Assembly (NCBI GenBank): GCA_020410825.1
Contig: CP084576.1
Location: 1,054,001 to 1,118,000 of the forward strand
Source: Candidatus Megaera endosymbiont of Mesostigma viride
GTDB taxonomy: Bacteria > Pseudomonadota > Alphaproteobacteria > Rickettsiales > Rickettsiaceae
Direction of reading: 5' to 3'
DNA: 64,000 nt
Positions 16,829 through 27,700 of the stretch are shown piece after piece. The stretch's first letter is position 1, and each line of letters begins with the position of its first letter. The notes under the pieces are model-generated. The model was given only the letters and a program-made list of their open reading frames with translations, was not told the origin of the DNA and searched no databases. The translations under genes and the position numbers were made by a program.

Positions 16829-19558
16829 ATGTTTTCCATACTTACCAAAATTTTTGGCACGGCTAATGATCGTATAATAAAAAGACTTCAAAAAGAAATT
16901 CACAAAATTAATGCTTTTGAAAATTCTATCAAAAACTTAACAGATGAGGAATTAAAAGCGAAAACTAGTGAATTTAAACAAAAACTTGCTGATGGAAAAA
17001 CACTTGATGACATATGTTATGAAGCGTTTGCGGTAGTTAGAGAAGCATCTCGAAGAGTTAGCGGGCAAAGGCATTATGACGTTCAGTTAATGGGCGGTCT
17101 AATAATTCATAAAGGAGCTATTGCTGAAATGCGCACTGGTGAAGGTAAGACTTTAGCTGCAACTTTGCCGGCTTATTTAAATGCTCTCCCTGGTAAGGGC
17201 GTACATATAGTAACGGTAAACGATTACCTTGCAAAACGTGATGCCGAATGGATGGGAGAGATATTCAGATTTTTAGGTCTTACTGTTAGCGCAGTTGTAG
17301 GCGATATGAGCGATTCTGAAAGAAAAGCAGCTTATGATTGTGATATCATTTACGCTACTAATAACGAACTTGGCTTTGATTATCTTCGCGATAATATGAA
17401 ATTTACTCAAAAATCAAAAGTTCAACGTCCCTTTAATTATGCGATTATAGATGAAGTTGACTCCATATTAATAGATGAAGCAAGAACTCCCTTGATCATT
17501 TCGGGACCAGTTGATGACCGTTCTGAATTATATGGTAAAATTGATAAGCTTATCAAACTGTTAACTCCTTCTGATTATGAAAAAGATGAAAAAGTGAAAA
17601 CTGTTAATTTAACAGAAGAAGGTATCAACAAAATTGAATTAATGTTAGCAGAAAAAGAACTTATTAATCAGCACTCTAGCTTATACGATTTTGATAACTT
17701 AAGTTTAGTACATTACATTAATCAATCTTTACGTGCTCATTACATTTTTTCTCGTGACGTAGACTATATTATCAAAGACAGAAAAATCATGATAATAGAT
17801 GAATTTACCGGCAGGGTAATGGACGGTAGAAGATACTCAGACGGTCTACATCAAGCGATAGAGGCCAAAGAACAAGTACCGATTCAAAATGAAAACCAGA
17901 CTTTAGCTTCTGTTACATTTCAGAATTATTTTAGAATGTATCCCAAATTATCTGGAATGACCGGAACAGCCATGACAGAGGCCGGAGAGCTTAAGGATAT
18001 ATATAACTTGGAAGTAATATCCGTACCGACTCATAATAAAGTTACAAGGAAGGATCTGGAGGATGAAATTTATGGCACTAAAAAGGAAAAATATAATGCC
18101 ATAATGAATCTTATAAAAGATTGCTACAAAAGGCAACAACCTGTTCTAGTTGGTACTATAAGCATCGAGAAATCAGAAGAAATTTCCAAAGAATTAACTA
18201 AGAATAATATAAAACATAAAGTATTAAATGCAAAAATGCATGAACAAGAAGCCTACATAATCGCCCAAGCAGGGCGATTTGGAGCTGTAACTATTGCAAC
18301 TAATATGGCAGGTCGTGGCACTGATATTATGCTTGGCGGTAATCCGGAGATGATAATTAAGGAGTTAGCCGAGAAAAGCCTAAATCCGGAACAGCAAGAA
18401 CTAGAGGCAACCAAGATAAAAGAAGAGGTAGCACGAGAAAAAGAACTGGTGATTGCGGCTGGAGGGCTTTATGTAATAGGGACAGAAAGACATGAAAGCA
18501 GAAGAATTGATAATCAGCTTAGAGGTAGAGCTGGAAGGCAGGGAGACCCAGGAACTACTAGATTCTTTTTATCACTAGAAGATGATTTAATGAGAATTTT
18601 TGCTTCTGATCGTATTTCTAATGTTCTTAGGACCTTAGGGTTAAAAGACGGTGAAGCCATTGGACATCCCATGATCAGCCGTTCGCTGGAAAAGGCCCAG
18701 CAAAAAGTTGAATCACACAATTATGAAATAAGAAAAAATTTACTACGCTTTGACGACGTAATGAACGACCAGCGCAAAATTATTTATGAGCAAAGAAATG
18801 AAATTATTTCCTCCGAGGATATAACTGAGTTTAGACTTAATATGACAGAGCAATTAGTTGCAGATGTTGTTCAAAGATATATACCCCCTGGATCTTACAG
18901 GGAAGATTGGCCGATAAATGATTTAAGTGCTGAGATTCACAGAACATTTGCAATAGAACTTCTTCCCGAAAAAATTAATGAAGTTGAAGGCAGTGAAGCA
19001 GAAATTACGAAGGTTATAACAGAACTTGTTAGTAATTTATTTACACAGAAGGAGCAAGAATATACAAGTGAAATAATGAGAGACGCTTCACGATACATTT
19101 TGCTTACTACCCTTGATCAAGTATGGAAAGAACATTTACATAATCTCGATTATTTAAGGCAAGGTATTTCTCTCAGGGCATATGGGCAGAAAGACCCTTT
19201 GAATGAATATAAGAGAGAAGCTTTTAATTTATTTGAGCAAATGCTTGATCATCTAAGAGAACTGTATATTCAAAGGCTATGTTTCTTACATATTGATACC
19301 GAACATTTGAACCGCCAGTCTATGTTACTTGCTAATAAGGAATTACAGGAAATGAATAAAAGTAGAGTTGATCCAGCTTTGGAAAAATATAATCCAGGAA
19401 TTAACGCCGAAACAAAAGTTATGCCTTTTAAATCCTATGTAAATCCAGAAGATAGAGATCCCTCTAATCCAGAAACTTGGGGTAAAATTTCAAGAAATGA
19501 GCTATGCCCGTGCGGTTCTGGAAAAAAATATAAACATTGCCACGGGGCTGAAAGTTAG
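16829..19558 (+). CDS. secA: Preprotein translocase ATPase SecA
   Basis: Motor ATPase of the Sec pathway. The 909 residues carry the DEAD-type motor with Walker [12 protein letters not shown] (about 103-113), the [19 protein letters not shown] block, a preprotein-binding region, the second motor domain ([39 protein letters not shown] motif near residue 570), helical scaffold and wing domains, and the C-terminal zinc finger [17 protein letters not shown] used for SecB/lipid contact. The length is normal for Alphaproteobacteria. A deformylase-like gene follows after 12 bases and may be cotranscribed. Confidence 0.98.
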   Translation: MFSILTKIFGTANDRIIKRLQKEIHKINAFENSIKNLTDEELKAKTSEFKQKLADGKTLDDICYEAFAVVREASRRVSGQRHYDVQLMGGLIIHKGAIAEMRTGEGKTLAATLPAYLNALPGKGVHIVTVNDYLAKRDAEWMGEIFRFLGLTVSAVVGDMSDSERKAAYDCDIIYATNNELGFDYLRDNMKFTQKSKVQRPFNYAIIDEVDSILIDEARTPLIISGPVDDRSELYGKIDKLIKLLTPSDYEKDEKVKTVNLTEEGINKIELMLAEKELINQHSSLYDFDNLSLVHYINQSLRAHYIFSRDVDYIIKDRKIMIIDEFTGRVMDGRRYSDGLHQAIEAKEQVPIQNENQTLASVTFQNYFRMYPKLSGMTGTAMTEAGELKDIYNLEVISVPTHNKVTRKDLEDEIYGTKKEKYNAIMNLIKDCYKRQQPVLVGTISIEKSEEISKELTKNNIKHKVLNAKMHEQEAYIIAQAGRFGAVTIATNMAGRGTDIMLGGNPEMIIKELAEKSLNPEQQELEATKIKEEVAREKELVIAAGGLYVIGTERHESRRIDNQLRGRAGRQGDPGTTRFFLSLEDDLMRIFASDRISNVLRTLGLKDGEAIGHPMISRSLEKAQQKVESHNYEIRKNLLRFDDVMNDQRKIIYEQRNEIISSEDITEFRLNMTEQLVADVVQRYIPPGSYREDWPINDLSAEIHRTFAIELLPEKINEVEGSEAEITKVITELVSNLFTQKEQEYTSEIMRDASRYILLTTLDQVWKEHLHNLDYLRQGISLRAYGQKDPLNEYKREAFNLFEQMLDHLRELYIQRLCFLHIDTEHLNRQSMLLANKELQEMNKSRVDPALEKYNPGINAETKVMPFKSYVNPEDRDPSNPETWGKISRNELCPCGSGKKYKHCHGAES

Positions 19559-19570
19559 GATTATTAATAT

Positions 19571-20110
19571 ATGCAAAAACTGCAATTAGTTTACGCTCCC
19601 AATGCTATTTTCAGAAAAAAGGCATTACCTGTTGAAGTAGTTAATGATCGTGTACGGGCACTCATTGATCAGATGTTCGAAGTGCTGCACATTGAAAATG
19701 GAAGAGGTCTTGGTGCTAATATGGTAGGACTTCTAGAACGCATAGTAGTGATCCATATGTGGGAGAGCGATAAGCTTCTTACTTATTCCATGGTTAATCC
19801 TGAAATTATAGAATTCTCAAAAGAAACTCAGGTTTTTGAAGAAGCATCCTTAAGTTTTCCTGGAATCTCAGCTAAAATTACTAGACCTAAACACATTAAA
19901 GTAAAATATCTGGATTATAATGGTAATCAGCAAATATTAGAAGCTGATAATTTTTTATCAACAGTTATCCAACACGAAATAGATTATCTGGATGGAAAAA
20001 TATTTTTGGATTATTTATCTAAAATAAAACGTGATATGTTGATAAACAAGATGAAAAAATATATAAAAAATCATCCTCCTCATATTCATACCCCATTTTG
20101 TTCCCATTAA
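19571..20110 (+). CDS. Degenerate peptide deformylase-like protein, probably not a deformylase
   Basis: The 179 residues align along their whole length with peptide deformylase, but all three signature motifs are altered. Motif 1 is GRGLGANMVG, with Met51 where the catalytic Gln should be. Motif 2 is EASLSFP, with Ser93 in place of the metal-ligand Cys. Motif 3 is QHEIDYLDG, with Tyr139 in place of the second metal-ligand His. Two of three metal ligands are therefore lost. The fold appears kept and the frame is open, so the gene has been retained for some other role; 'deformylase-like' proteins are annotated in Rickettsia. The tail is His-rich (HPPHIHTPFCSH). It lies 12 bases after secA and may share its transcript. 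A canonical def is present at 42894. Confidence 0.88.
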   Translation: MQKLQLVYAPNAIFRKKALPVEVVNDRVRALIDQMFEVLHIENGRGLGANMVGLLERIVVIHMWESDKLLTYSMVNPEIIEFSKETQVFEEASLSFPGISAKITRPKHIKVKYLDYNGNQQILEADNFLSTVIQHEIDYLDGKIFLDYLSKIKRDMLINKMKKYIKNHPPHIHTPFCSH

Positions 20111-20239
20111 CTGCAGTCATTAAAAGAGAAATGGATCAAAAATCTAAATGCGAAGAGAGAAAATAATATTAATTGCCTTATTGCTTTTCTCTATTTAGAA
20201 TAACCTGATTAAAAATTTATAAAATAATATTTGTTAATT

Positions 20240-20998
20240 ATGGCAGGACATTCCAAATTTAAAAATATTCAACATAGAAAAGGTGCTCAGGACAAAAAAA
20301 GAGCGAAGGTTTTTACTAAACTTGTTAGAGAAATTATTACGGCTGCTAAAATTGGGGGCATAGATCCGGCAATTAACCCACGCCTTAGAAATAGCATCTC
20401 TGCAGCTAGAAGTCAGAACTTACCTAAAGAGAGAATTGATAGAGCTCTGGCTCAAGCATCTGATCCAACTTTGGGTGATGGTTATACAGAAATAAGATAT
20501 GAAGGTTTTTTACCAGGAGGAATTGCAATTATTGTTGAAACCTTAACGGATAATAGAAACCGCACAGTATCAGATATAAGAAGCTGTTTTACTAAATATG
20601 GCGGCAATTTAGGTGAATCTGGTAGTGTAAGTTTCATGTTTGATCATGTTGGCAAAATTGTTTATCCAGTTTCATTGGTTAATATGGATCAAATGATGGA
20701 AGCAGTAATTGAAGCAGGAGCAAAAGATTTAGTATCTGATGAGTCAGAGTATATTATTTATACTGATATTGAGGCATTTTCAGAATGCCTCGAACATTTA
20801 ACAAAAATATTTGATACCCCAATTGAGTCTGGCCTTGAATGGGTAGCTCAAAATACCATGCTAATAGAGGATGAAGAAAAAGCGACGAAGCTATTTAAAT
20901 TAATAGATGCGCTAGAAGAGAGTGATGACATCCAAAAAGTATTCGGTAACTATGAATTATCAGAAGCATTATATAAAAAATTTTCCGACCAGCATTAA
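20240..20998 (+). CDS. yebC: YebC/PmpR-type (TACO1) protein
   Basis: A 252-residue member of the YebC family, which in various bacteria is reported either as a DNA-binding regulator or as a translation factor helping ribosomes at difficult sequences; mitochondrial TACO1 is related. The hallmark N-terminus MAGHSKFKNIQHRKGAQDKKR is complete, and RNRTVSDIRSCFTKYGGNLGESGSVSFMF follows in mid-protein. I start at the ATG at 20240 rather than the TTG at 20231, because family members begin MAGHSKF. It is not overlapped by neighbours. Confidence 0.95.
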   Translation: MAGHSKFKNIQHRKGAQDKKRAKVFTKLVREIITAAKIGGIDPAINPRLRNSISAARSQNLPKERIDRALAQASDPTLGDGYTEIRYEGFLPGGIAIIVETLTDNRNRTVSDIRSCFTKYGGNLGESGSVSFMFDHVGKIVYPVSLVNMDQMMEAVIEAGAKDLVSDESEYIIYTDIEAFSECLEHLTKIFDTPIESGLEWVAQNTMLIEDEEKATKLFKLIDALEESDDIQKVFGNYELSEALYKKFSDQH

Positions 20999-21040
20999 TT
21001 TCGTTCTCACAAAAATGATCATGGTAGAATTTGTAAGATA

Positions 21041-21437
21041 ATGACTTTTTCAATAGAACAAGTACCGTATTCTTTCTCAGTTTCAATGAAGTCTAAGAAT
21101 ATCTGGACCTCTGAATGCGAACTACCAATTGAATCTTTAAGGTTGCTTAATGTAACGCATAATGATTTTGAGGATAAATTACTTTCAGGACAAATGATTG
21201 TGCATGAAAAGGTAGCTCAAAATGTGATTTCGATTTTTGAAGAATTGTTAAAAATTAGATTCCCTATAAAAAAGATTTGCCTTATAGATAATTATGATGG
21301 TGATGATCAATTGTCAATGGCTGATAATAATTCCTCTTGTTTTAATTATCGTAAAATTGCCAATTCTGAAATTATTTCCATGCATTCTTATGGCTTAGCT
21401 ATTGATATAAATCCAGTACAAAACCCTAATAAACGCG
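21041..21437 (+). pseudogene. M15-type D-alanyl-D-alanine carboxypeptidase, truncated by an insertion sequence
   Basis: The first 132 residues carry typical M15 (VanY/PF13539-like) features: MADNNSSCFNYRKIANSE, then the zinc motif MHSYGLAIDINPVQNP with His and Asp ligands. Sequence beyond NP runs into the end of the IS982-type element and stops at 21472 after eleven residues encoded by the element. The C-terminal part with the second zinc His (usually in a D..HF motif) is missing, and I could not find it on the far side of the element. The intact enzyme would trim or hydrolyse peptidoglycan stem peptides in the periplasm. No catalytically complete product can be made. Confidence 0.85.
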
Positions 21438-22405
21438 AGTTTCGCATTAGAAAGTTAGGTGTACAGCAGTAAACAAGTAGGTTATAGGTTACTTCATTTT
21501 ACAAAATAACAGAAATAACCTATGAAAATGGATTTTACAGAAATATATTGCCACGTCGATGACTTTTTAAAAGAATTAGATAACAAGACAGGTTTGATTG
21601 CAAATAACAATAATAAAACAGGCTGTCAGGGCAGGCTTAATAGAAGCGAGATTATAACAATAATCATAGGATATTGGCAATCATCCTATGACTGTTTTAA
21701 AAACTACTATCTAAAGCAAATCTGGATTTATCACCAGCGGGATTTTAGGGGAGTTAGTTACTGCCAATTCATCAAACTAATCAGCTCATATCTACCACTG
21801 TTAGTGTTAATGCTCAACTCTATTATGGATAAATGCGACGGCATATCTTTTATTGACTCAAGTAGCCTTGAGGTGTGTAAACGTTATCGTATTTCTATGC
21901 ACAGAGTTTTTGCAGGAATTGCAGCGCGTAGCAAGACGACAAAAGGTTGATTTTACGGCTTAAAATTGCATTTATTGATCAATCAAAGAGGCGGCATAAT
22001 CAAAGCATCGTTTAGCTCCGGTAATAAAGATGATAGAGCGCAATTAAAGCTTATGATTAAAGGTTTGTTTGGCAAGGTTTTTGGCGATAGAGGCTATATC
22101 TCTCAAGAGTTATTCAGAGAGCTTTTAGAACAAGGAATCTTTATAATCACCAAAGTGAAGAAAAATATGAAAAATAAGTTTATGTCTTTGATTGATAAAA
22201 TATTATTACTCAAACGAGCATTAATAGAATCAGTCTTCGGCAAAATCAAATTGCTAGGCAAATTTGAGCATTCAAGACATAGATCGGTTACAAATGCTTT
22301 TGTTCATATGGTTGCTGCCCTCATCAGCTATCAATTATCAGACAATAAACCATCTATTAAATCCCTTTTGCACTTGCAAAATTTTTAACTTTCTAATGCG
22401 AAACT
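21438..22405 (+). mobile_element. IS982-type insertion sequence
   Basis: A roughly 970-base element bounded by 20-base perfect inverted repeats (AGTTTCGCATTAGAAAGTTA at 21438-21457, its complement at 22386-22405). It carries one transposase frame interrupted by UGA. I see no target-site duplication at the junctions, so the flanks may have been rearranged after insertion. The family call rests on transposase motifs such as FYGLKLHLLINQRG and DSSSLEVCKRYRI. The element interrupts the M15 peptidase gene. Confidence 0.85.
21522..22388 (+). pseudogene. IS982-type transposase with in-frame UGA
   Basis: One continuous frame of about 288 codons, broken only by TGA at 21948-21950. The surrounding residues read KTTKG-stop-FYGLKLH, where relatives have tryptophan (KGWF/Y), so a single TGG to TGA change explains it. 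Motifs on either side (FIDSSSLEVCKRYRI, VFGDRGYISQELF and the C-terminal ALIESVFGKIKLLGKFEHSRHR) fit DDE transposases of IS982. Neighbouring genes use TGA as a real stop and TGG for Trp, so I treat it as a nonsense mutation rather than recoding. Confidence 0.85.
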
Positions 22406-22415
22406 GGTGTTTTTT

Positions 22416-22541
22416 ATGTTGCAGGAAATAACCAATATGAACAAATACTTAACTCTTTTACCTAAAATTAAAAAAAAACCACTTCACTATTTAAAGCAAA
22501 TAATATATGGTCCTCCAGAATTAAAAATTTTAGTTTTATGA
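22416..22541 (+). CDS. Small ORF of 41 residues coupled to the SAM transporter gene
   Basis: Begins 10 bases after the IS982-type element and ends in a four-base ATGA overlap with the next gene, as expected for translational coupling. An inner ATG at 22437 has an AGGAAA ribosome site. The sequence ([20 protein letters not shown], ending [11 protein letters not shown]) is basic, has no domain I recognise and no membrane segment. It may be the tail of a gene whose front was displaced by the insertion sequence, or a short leader peptide. Weakly supported. Confidence 0.3.
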   Translation: MLQEITNMNKYLTLLPKIKKKPLHYLKQIIYGPPELKILVL

Positions 22542-23434
22542 ATACCAAATTACGCTCTTACCTAATAGGTGTGACATGGTTTATATTGAGTTTGGTTACT
22601 AGCTCAGTAAACGATGTAATTTCAAAATATCTAGGTCTTAGGCTTCACAGTTATGAGGTTACTTTCTTTAGGTTTATGTTTGGAACAATTAGTTTAATTC
22701 CATTCATATTTTACTATGGGATGGACACATTAAAAACTATTAGACCTTTTGTTCACTGCATTCGGGGTGTTTTGTTATTTCTTGGAATGGCAGGCTGGAC
22801 ATATGGAGTAACTATAGCGCCTATTACTACTGGTACTGTTATCACATTTACTATACCCATTTTTGTTTTAATTCTTGGAATCTTTTTCTTAAGTGAACGC
22901 ATCATCTGGCAAAGATGGGTAGTAACAATTATTGCTTTTATTGGTATTGTTGTAACTCTAAATGTACATTCCCAAGATTTTAATCTTAACGTACTTGTAT
23001 TTGTTGCTTCTGCTGTGTGCTTTGCAATTCTAGATGTTTTTAATAAAAGGATCGTTATTAAAGAATCAATGATCAGTATGCTTTTTTATTCTGCTACTAT
23101 AACAGCTTTAATATCATTACCTTTTGCTCTTCATAATTGGATTATGCCCACAATGCACGAACTAGCATTATTATTTATTCTAGGTATGGGCGGTAATTTG
23201 ATCCTATTTTTCATTCTCAAAGCATTTACTTATGCAGATGCAACAGCTGTGTCTCCTTACAGATATCTTGAGTTATTATCCTCCGCCATAATTGCCTATA
23301 TAATATTTGGAGAAGTTCCAAGTACATCAACTATTTACGGTGCTTTAATAATAGTGCCTTCAACATTCTTCATTATTTATTCGGAAAAAAGAGAATTTAA
23401 TAAACAAACTAGCGAACGTGGAGAAAAAGAATGA
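22538..23434 (+). CDS. sam: S-adenosylmethionine importer, DMT/EamA family (Rickettsia Sam type)
   Basis: A 298-residue ten-helix transporter with two EamA halves. Its sequence closely follows my memory of the characterised Rickettsia prowazekii SAM transporter RP076 ([17 protein letters not shown] start, [20 protein letters not shown] and the SPYRYLELL stretch in the second half). It would import host SAM across the inner membrane, freeing the cell from making it. The start overlaps a small upstream ORF, and the end overlaps the next transporter gene by four bases (ATGA), so it lies in a coupled unit with the ProP-like gene and putA. The assignment to SAM is by family recall, not alignment. 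Confidence 0.85.
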   Translation: MNTKLRSYLIGVTWFILSLVTSSVNDVISKYLGLRLHSYEVTFFRFMFGTISLIPFIFYYGMDTLKTIRPFVHCIRGVLLFLGMAGWTYGVTIAPITTGTVITFTIPIFVLILGIFFLSERIIWQRWVVTIIAFIGIVVTLNVHSQDFNLNVLVFVASAVCFAILDVFNKRIVIKESMISMLFYSATITALISLPFALHNWIMPTMHELALLFILGMGGNLILFFILKAFTYADATAVSPYRYLELLSSAIIAYIIFGEVPSTSTIYGALIIVPSTFFIIYSEKREFNKQTSERGEKE

Positions 23435-24693
23435 ATAAACACAAACTGATTTTAACAAGTAGTGTCGCTAATAGTTTCGAATGGTATGATTATGCTTTAT
23501 TTGGCCATTTCGCACCGATAATTGGTCAAAAATTCTTTCCCAATACCGACCCAAGTATTTCTTTACTTTATGCTTTTTTGGCATTTGCCGTTGGTTACTT
23601 AATGAGGCCAATAGGTGGTATTTTTTTTGGAGTAATCGGTGATAGATTTGGCCGGAGAGCGGCACTCAGCGCATCAGTTATTTGTATGGCATTCCCAACT
23701 GCTGCAATAGGTTTTCTTCCTACCTACGAAACCGCAGGAATAGCTGCAACAAGTATGATGATATTAGTTAGAATGCTTCAGGGCCTTTCCATGGGAGGCG
23801 CATTAACAGGATCCATATCTTTCGTTATTGAACACACAGAAAAAAGTCACAGAGGTTTTACCTCTAGTTTTTCAATGTCCAGTATTTGTATAGGTATTCT
23901 ATTTGGTTCTTTAGTCTCATATTTAATAAAATCGATTTTCACCCCAGAACAATTTAACTCCTGGGCATGGAGATTGCCATTTTTGATTGGTATATTCATT
24001 TTCTTCGCTGGTATTTATATCAAGAAACATACAGCAGAAACTCCTTTGTTTCTTGAGAACAAGTCATACGGTAGAGTAGAACAACACCCTTTAAAATTTG
24101 CTTTCAAACATCACTGGTTTGATATGTTGATTTCCATTCTTATTAACGGAACTGGATCAGTAATATTCTATGTTGAATCAATATATTTGATATCTTATCT
24201 AAAAATACACAGAGGATTTGGCGAAGATGAGGTAAGTAACTTAGTTAATATATGCTATATCATTATGATAATAGTAACTATTTTAGGAGGGTGGCTTTCC
24301 GATAAAATAGGCAGGAGAAAAATATTTGTTATTAACTTAGTAATTATAATTTTAACTTCCACATTCTTACTTGAATCTTTTGAATTTGGTAATTTCAGTT
24401 CTATTATTATAGCACAAATTATCATTGCGATTTTAGCTGCGCTATATATCGGACCAGAACCGGCTCTACAGGCTGAGTTATACCCAACTAACATCAGAAG
24501 TACAGCTCTTTCGGTTTCTTATAATACCGCTACTAGTATTTTTGGTGGTACTGCTCCATATATAATGGAATCATTAGTACAAAACGGCAATATGGGTTCA
24601 GGCTCAATTTATATAATCGTATGTGCTGTTTTTAGTTTGATAGCTCTATATTTTTATGTTGATCGATCACAATCGCTCGTAAGAAATACTTAA
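23431..24693 (+). CDS. ProP-like MFS transporter (metabolite:H+ symporter family)
   Basis: A 420-residue, twelve-helix major facilitator of the MHS group that includes the proline/betaine symporter ProP. It opens with the family motif [16 protein letters not shown] and has the loop 2-3 signature [13 protein letters not shown]; a second copy, [13 protein letters not shown], lies at about residue 280. Substrate cannot be read from sequence: members carry proline, betaine, dicarboxylates or others. The placement directly before putA (27-base gap) makes proline a reasonable guess. It overlaps the SAM transporter gene by four bases. A second member lies at 54572. Confidence 0.85.
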   Translation: MNKHKLILTSSVANSFEWYDYALFGHFAPIIGQKFFPNTDPSISLLYAFLAFAVGYLMRPIGGIFFGVIGDRFGRRAALSASVICMAFPTAAIGFLPTYETAGIAATSMMILVRMLQGLSMGGALTGSISFVIEHTEKSHRGFTSSFSMSSICIGILFGSLVSYLIKSIFTPEQFNSWAWRLPFLIGIFIFFAGIYIKKHTAETPLFLENKSYGRVEQHPLKFAFKHHWFDMLISILINGTGSVIFYVESIYLISYLKIHRGFGEDEVSNLVNICYIIMIIVTILGGWLSDKIGRRKIFVINLVIIILTSTFLLESFEFGNFSSIIIAQIIIAILAALYIGPEPALQAELYPTNIRSTALSVSYNTATSIFGGTAPYIMESLVQNGNMGSGSIYIIVCAVFSLIALYFYVDRSQSLVRNT

Positions 24694-24720
24694 AAATATA
24701 GAGAGTAAAAGCAAATCACT

Positions 24721-27700
24721 ATGCAAAACAAAGATTTAGCAACTACTGCAGTTTTGTTAGACGAAACGCAAGTAATAAAAAAGTTATTGCCTAAAATTAA
24801 ATTTCCTGCCCCTGAGCAACAAGCAATTGTTGCTCAAGCTGATGCATTCATTAGTATAATAAGACAAAATAAAAATTTTTCTATTGAAGAATTTATTAAT
24901 AGATTCAGCCTCTCTACAGATGAGGGTATTGCAATAATGTGCCTTGCAGAAAGTTTACTTCGGATACCGGATTTACAAATCAGCAAGGAGTTTGTACGTG
25001 ATAAGTTATCTAATAAATCATGGGAATCATTTTTATTTAAGAGAGCAAAATCATTTAAGACAATTTTTTCTTCTTTTGGCATATATTTTTCTGGAAAATT
25101 TATTGATATTACTAAATCAGATAATGTTGTTGCTAAATTAATCGATAAATTTGGCCAGCCAGTTTTTTTAAAAATTTTAAGGGAAGCAATTATGTACCTT
25201 AGTAAATCATTTGTATTTGCGGAAGGTATGGAATCAGGTTTAAAAAAAGTCCAAAATTTTTCAGAATATAAATTTTCCTTTGACCTACTTGGTGAATCAG
25301 CAAGAACAAAAAAACAGGCATCAAGGTATTATAAAGATTATCTTAATGCTATAAATCTTATCGCTAAACTTCATCATAAAGGTTTAGATACAGCATCAAA
25401 ACCGAATTTGTCCGTTAAATTGACTGCCCTGTACCCCAGATTTGAATACGCCAAGCTAAATGATATAAGGCAAGAACTGATGCCGCAAATTATCGGTTTA
25501 ATAGAAAAAATCAAAGATAATAATTTAACTATTACTTTTGATGCAGAAGAATCTTTTAGACTGGATGCTTATTTTGCTTTTTTAAGTGAAGTTATAGAGC
25601 AACCTATTTTCAAAAATTTTAACGGTATTGGTCTTGTAGTACAAGCTTATCAAAGTAGAAGTTATGATCTACTCGAAAAAATAATTTTATTGGCTAAAAA
25701 AACTAATAAACAAATCCCCATCAGGCTTGTAAAAGGAGCATATTGGGATAGCGAGATTAAGCACGCTCAAGTAAATGGGCTAACTCATTATCCAGTATTT
25801 ACAAAAAAAGAATATACGGATGCAAGTTACATCGCTTGTGCTAGATTAATGCTAGAAAATAATGATTACATATACCCACAATTTGCGACTCATAACGCTC
25901 TAACTGCTGCAGCAATAATAGAAATGGCCGGAGATAAACCTTATGAATTCCAAAAGCTTTATGGTATGGGAGATGTATTACATTCTGAGTTAGCAAAAAA
26001 AACTAATGTAAGAATTTATGCTCCGATTGGTAAGTCAGACGATTTACTTGCATATTTAATGCGTAGAATGTTAGAAAATGGAGCAAATAGTAATTTTGTA
26101 AGTAAAGTAATTTCACCAAAAGTACCTATACCTGAGCTTAGTTTTAATTTACATGACAAAATTTTAAATTTATTAGATAGTGGCAATTCAATTCCTTTGC
26201 CAGAAAATATTTATCCAACGAGGAAAAACGCTATGGGCTATGATTTAGGATACAAAACAAATTACGATTATATTCAAGAAAAAGTGGCTAGCTATTTTTC
26301 TAATACCCACAGAGTTGGGTCTATAATAGATGGCAGAGAACTTATAACATCTAAAAATTTAAACGAATCTTTCTGTCCTGCCAAAATAGCAGAAAAATTT
26401 TCAGATGTTTCTCTGGCAGTACCTGAAGAAATTAAATATGCCGTAGACTCTGCTTATAAAGAATTTAACAACTGGAGCAAAATAGATGTAAGGAGCCGTG
26501 CTGCTATTTTAGAAAAGGCAGCTTATGAGCTTGAAAATAACAAATTTGAGTTATATGCCCTGCTTATCAAAGAAGGAGGAAAATCAATTCATGATGCGAT
26601 AAATGAGGTTATTGAAGCAATTGATTTTTGTAGATATTACGCCAATCAAGCAAAAATAATTATGCAAGATAAAGTTCTTCCTGGCCCTACTGGCGAAAGA
26701 AATATACTTTCAATGCATCCAAGAGGAGTTTTTGTCTGTATAAGTCCCTGGAATTTCCCGCTTGCGATATTTATAGGTCAAATAGTTGCGGCATTAGTAA
26801 CTGGTAATACAGTAATAGCAAAACCTGCGGGACAAACTTGTGTTATAGCTAATTTTGCCGTTAAGGTGCTACACAAAGTGGGTATACCTAAATCGGCATT
26901 ACAATTAATAATTACTTCTGCTAGCAATATCAGCAATTATGTATTAAGAGATGAGAGAATTGCAGGTGTAGCATTTACCGGCTCTTGTGACACAGCTAAG
27001 AATATCAATTTAACACTTGCAGAACGGAACTCCGGTATTGTCCCATTCATTGCTGAAACAGGCGGTCAGAATGCAATGATTGTTGATAGTTCTGCCCTAC
27101 TTGAACAGGTAACAGATGATGTACTTATTTCTGCATTTTATTCTGCTGGCCAAAGGTGTTCAGCCTTGCGAGTACTATATATTCAAGAAGAAATATATGA
27201 TAATTTATGCAATCTAATTAGAGAAGCTACTGAAATATTAAAAATCGGTGACACTGCTGATTTCAGTAACGATATAGGGGCAGTTATCGATCGTAAGTCT
27301 TTTGACAATTTAGGTCACCATATTTCTTACATGGGAAAAGCAGGTTTTAAGGTCTATTCTCATCCTCAAAACGGTAGTTTAAAAGACGGAAATTATTTTT
27401 ACCCTCATATTATAGAAATTAATTCAATTAATGATATTCCCGGCGAAAACTTTGGGCCAATATTACACATAATAAAATATAAAAGTCAAGAAATCGACAA
27501 AATAATAAATGAAATTAACAATTATGGTTTCGGCTTAACCTTTGGTATTCATAGTAGAATTGAAGAAAAAATAGAATATTTAAGGTCTAGGATTAGAGCC
27601 GGTAATATTTATACTAATAGGTCAATTGTTGGAGCAAAAGTAGAATCTCAACCTTTTGGTGGTGAGAATAAATCCGGTACTGGATTTAAAGCTGGTGGCC

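Noticed and set aside
21948..21950. UGA read as tryptophan (alternative genetic code)
   Set aside because: glnP and other genes in the window end with TGA and use TGG for Trp, so a nonsense mutation in the transposase is simpler.
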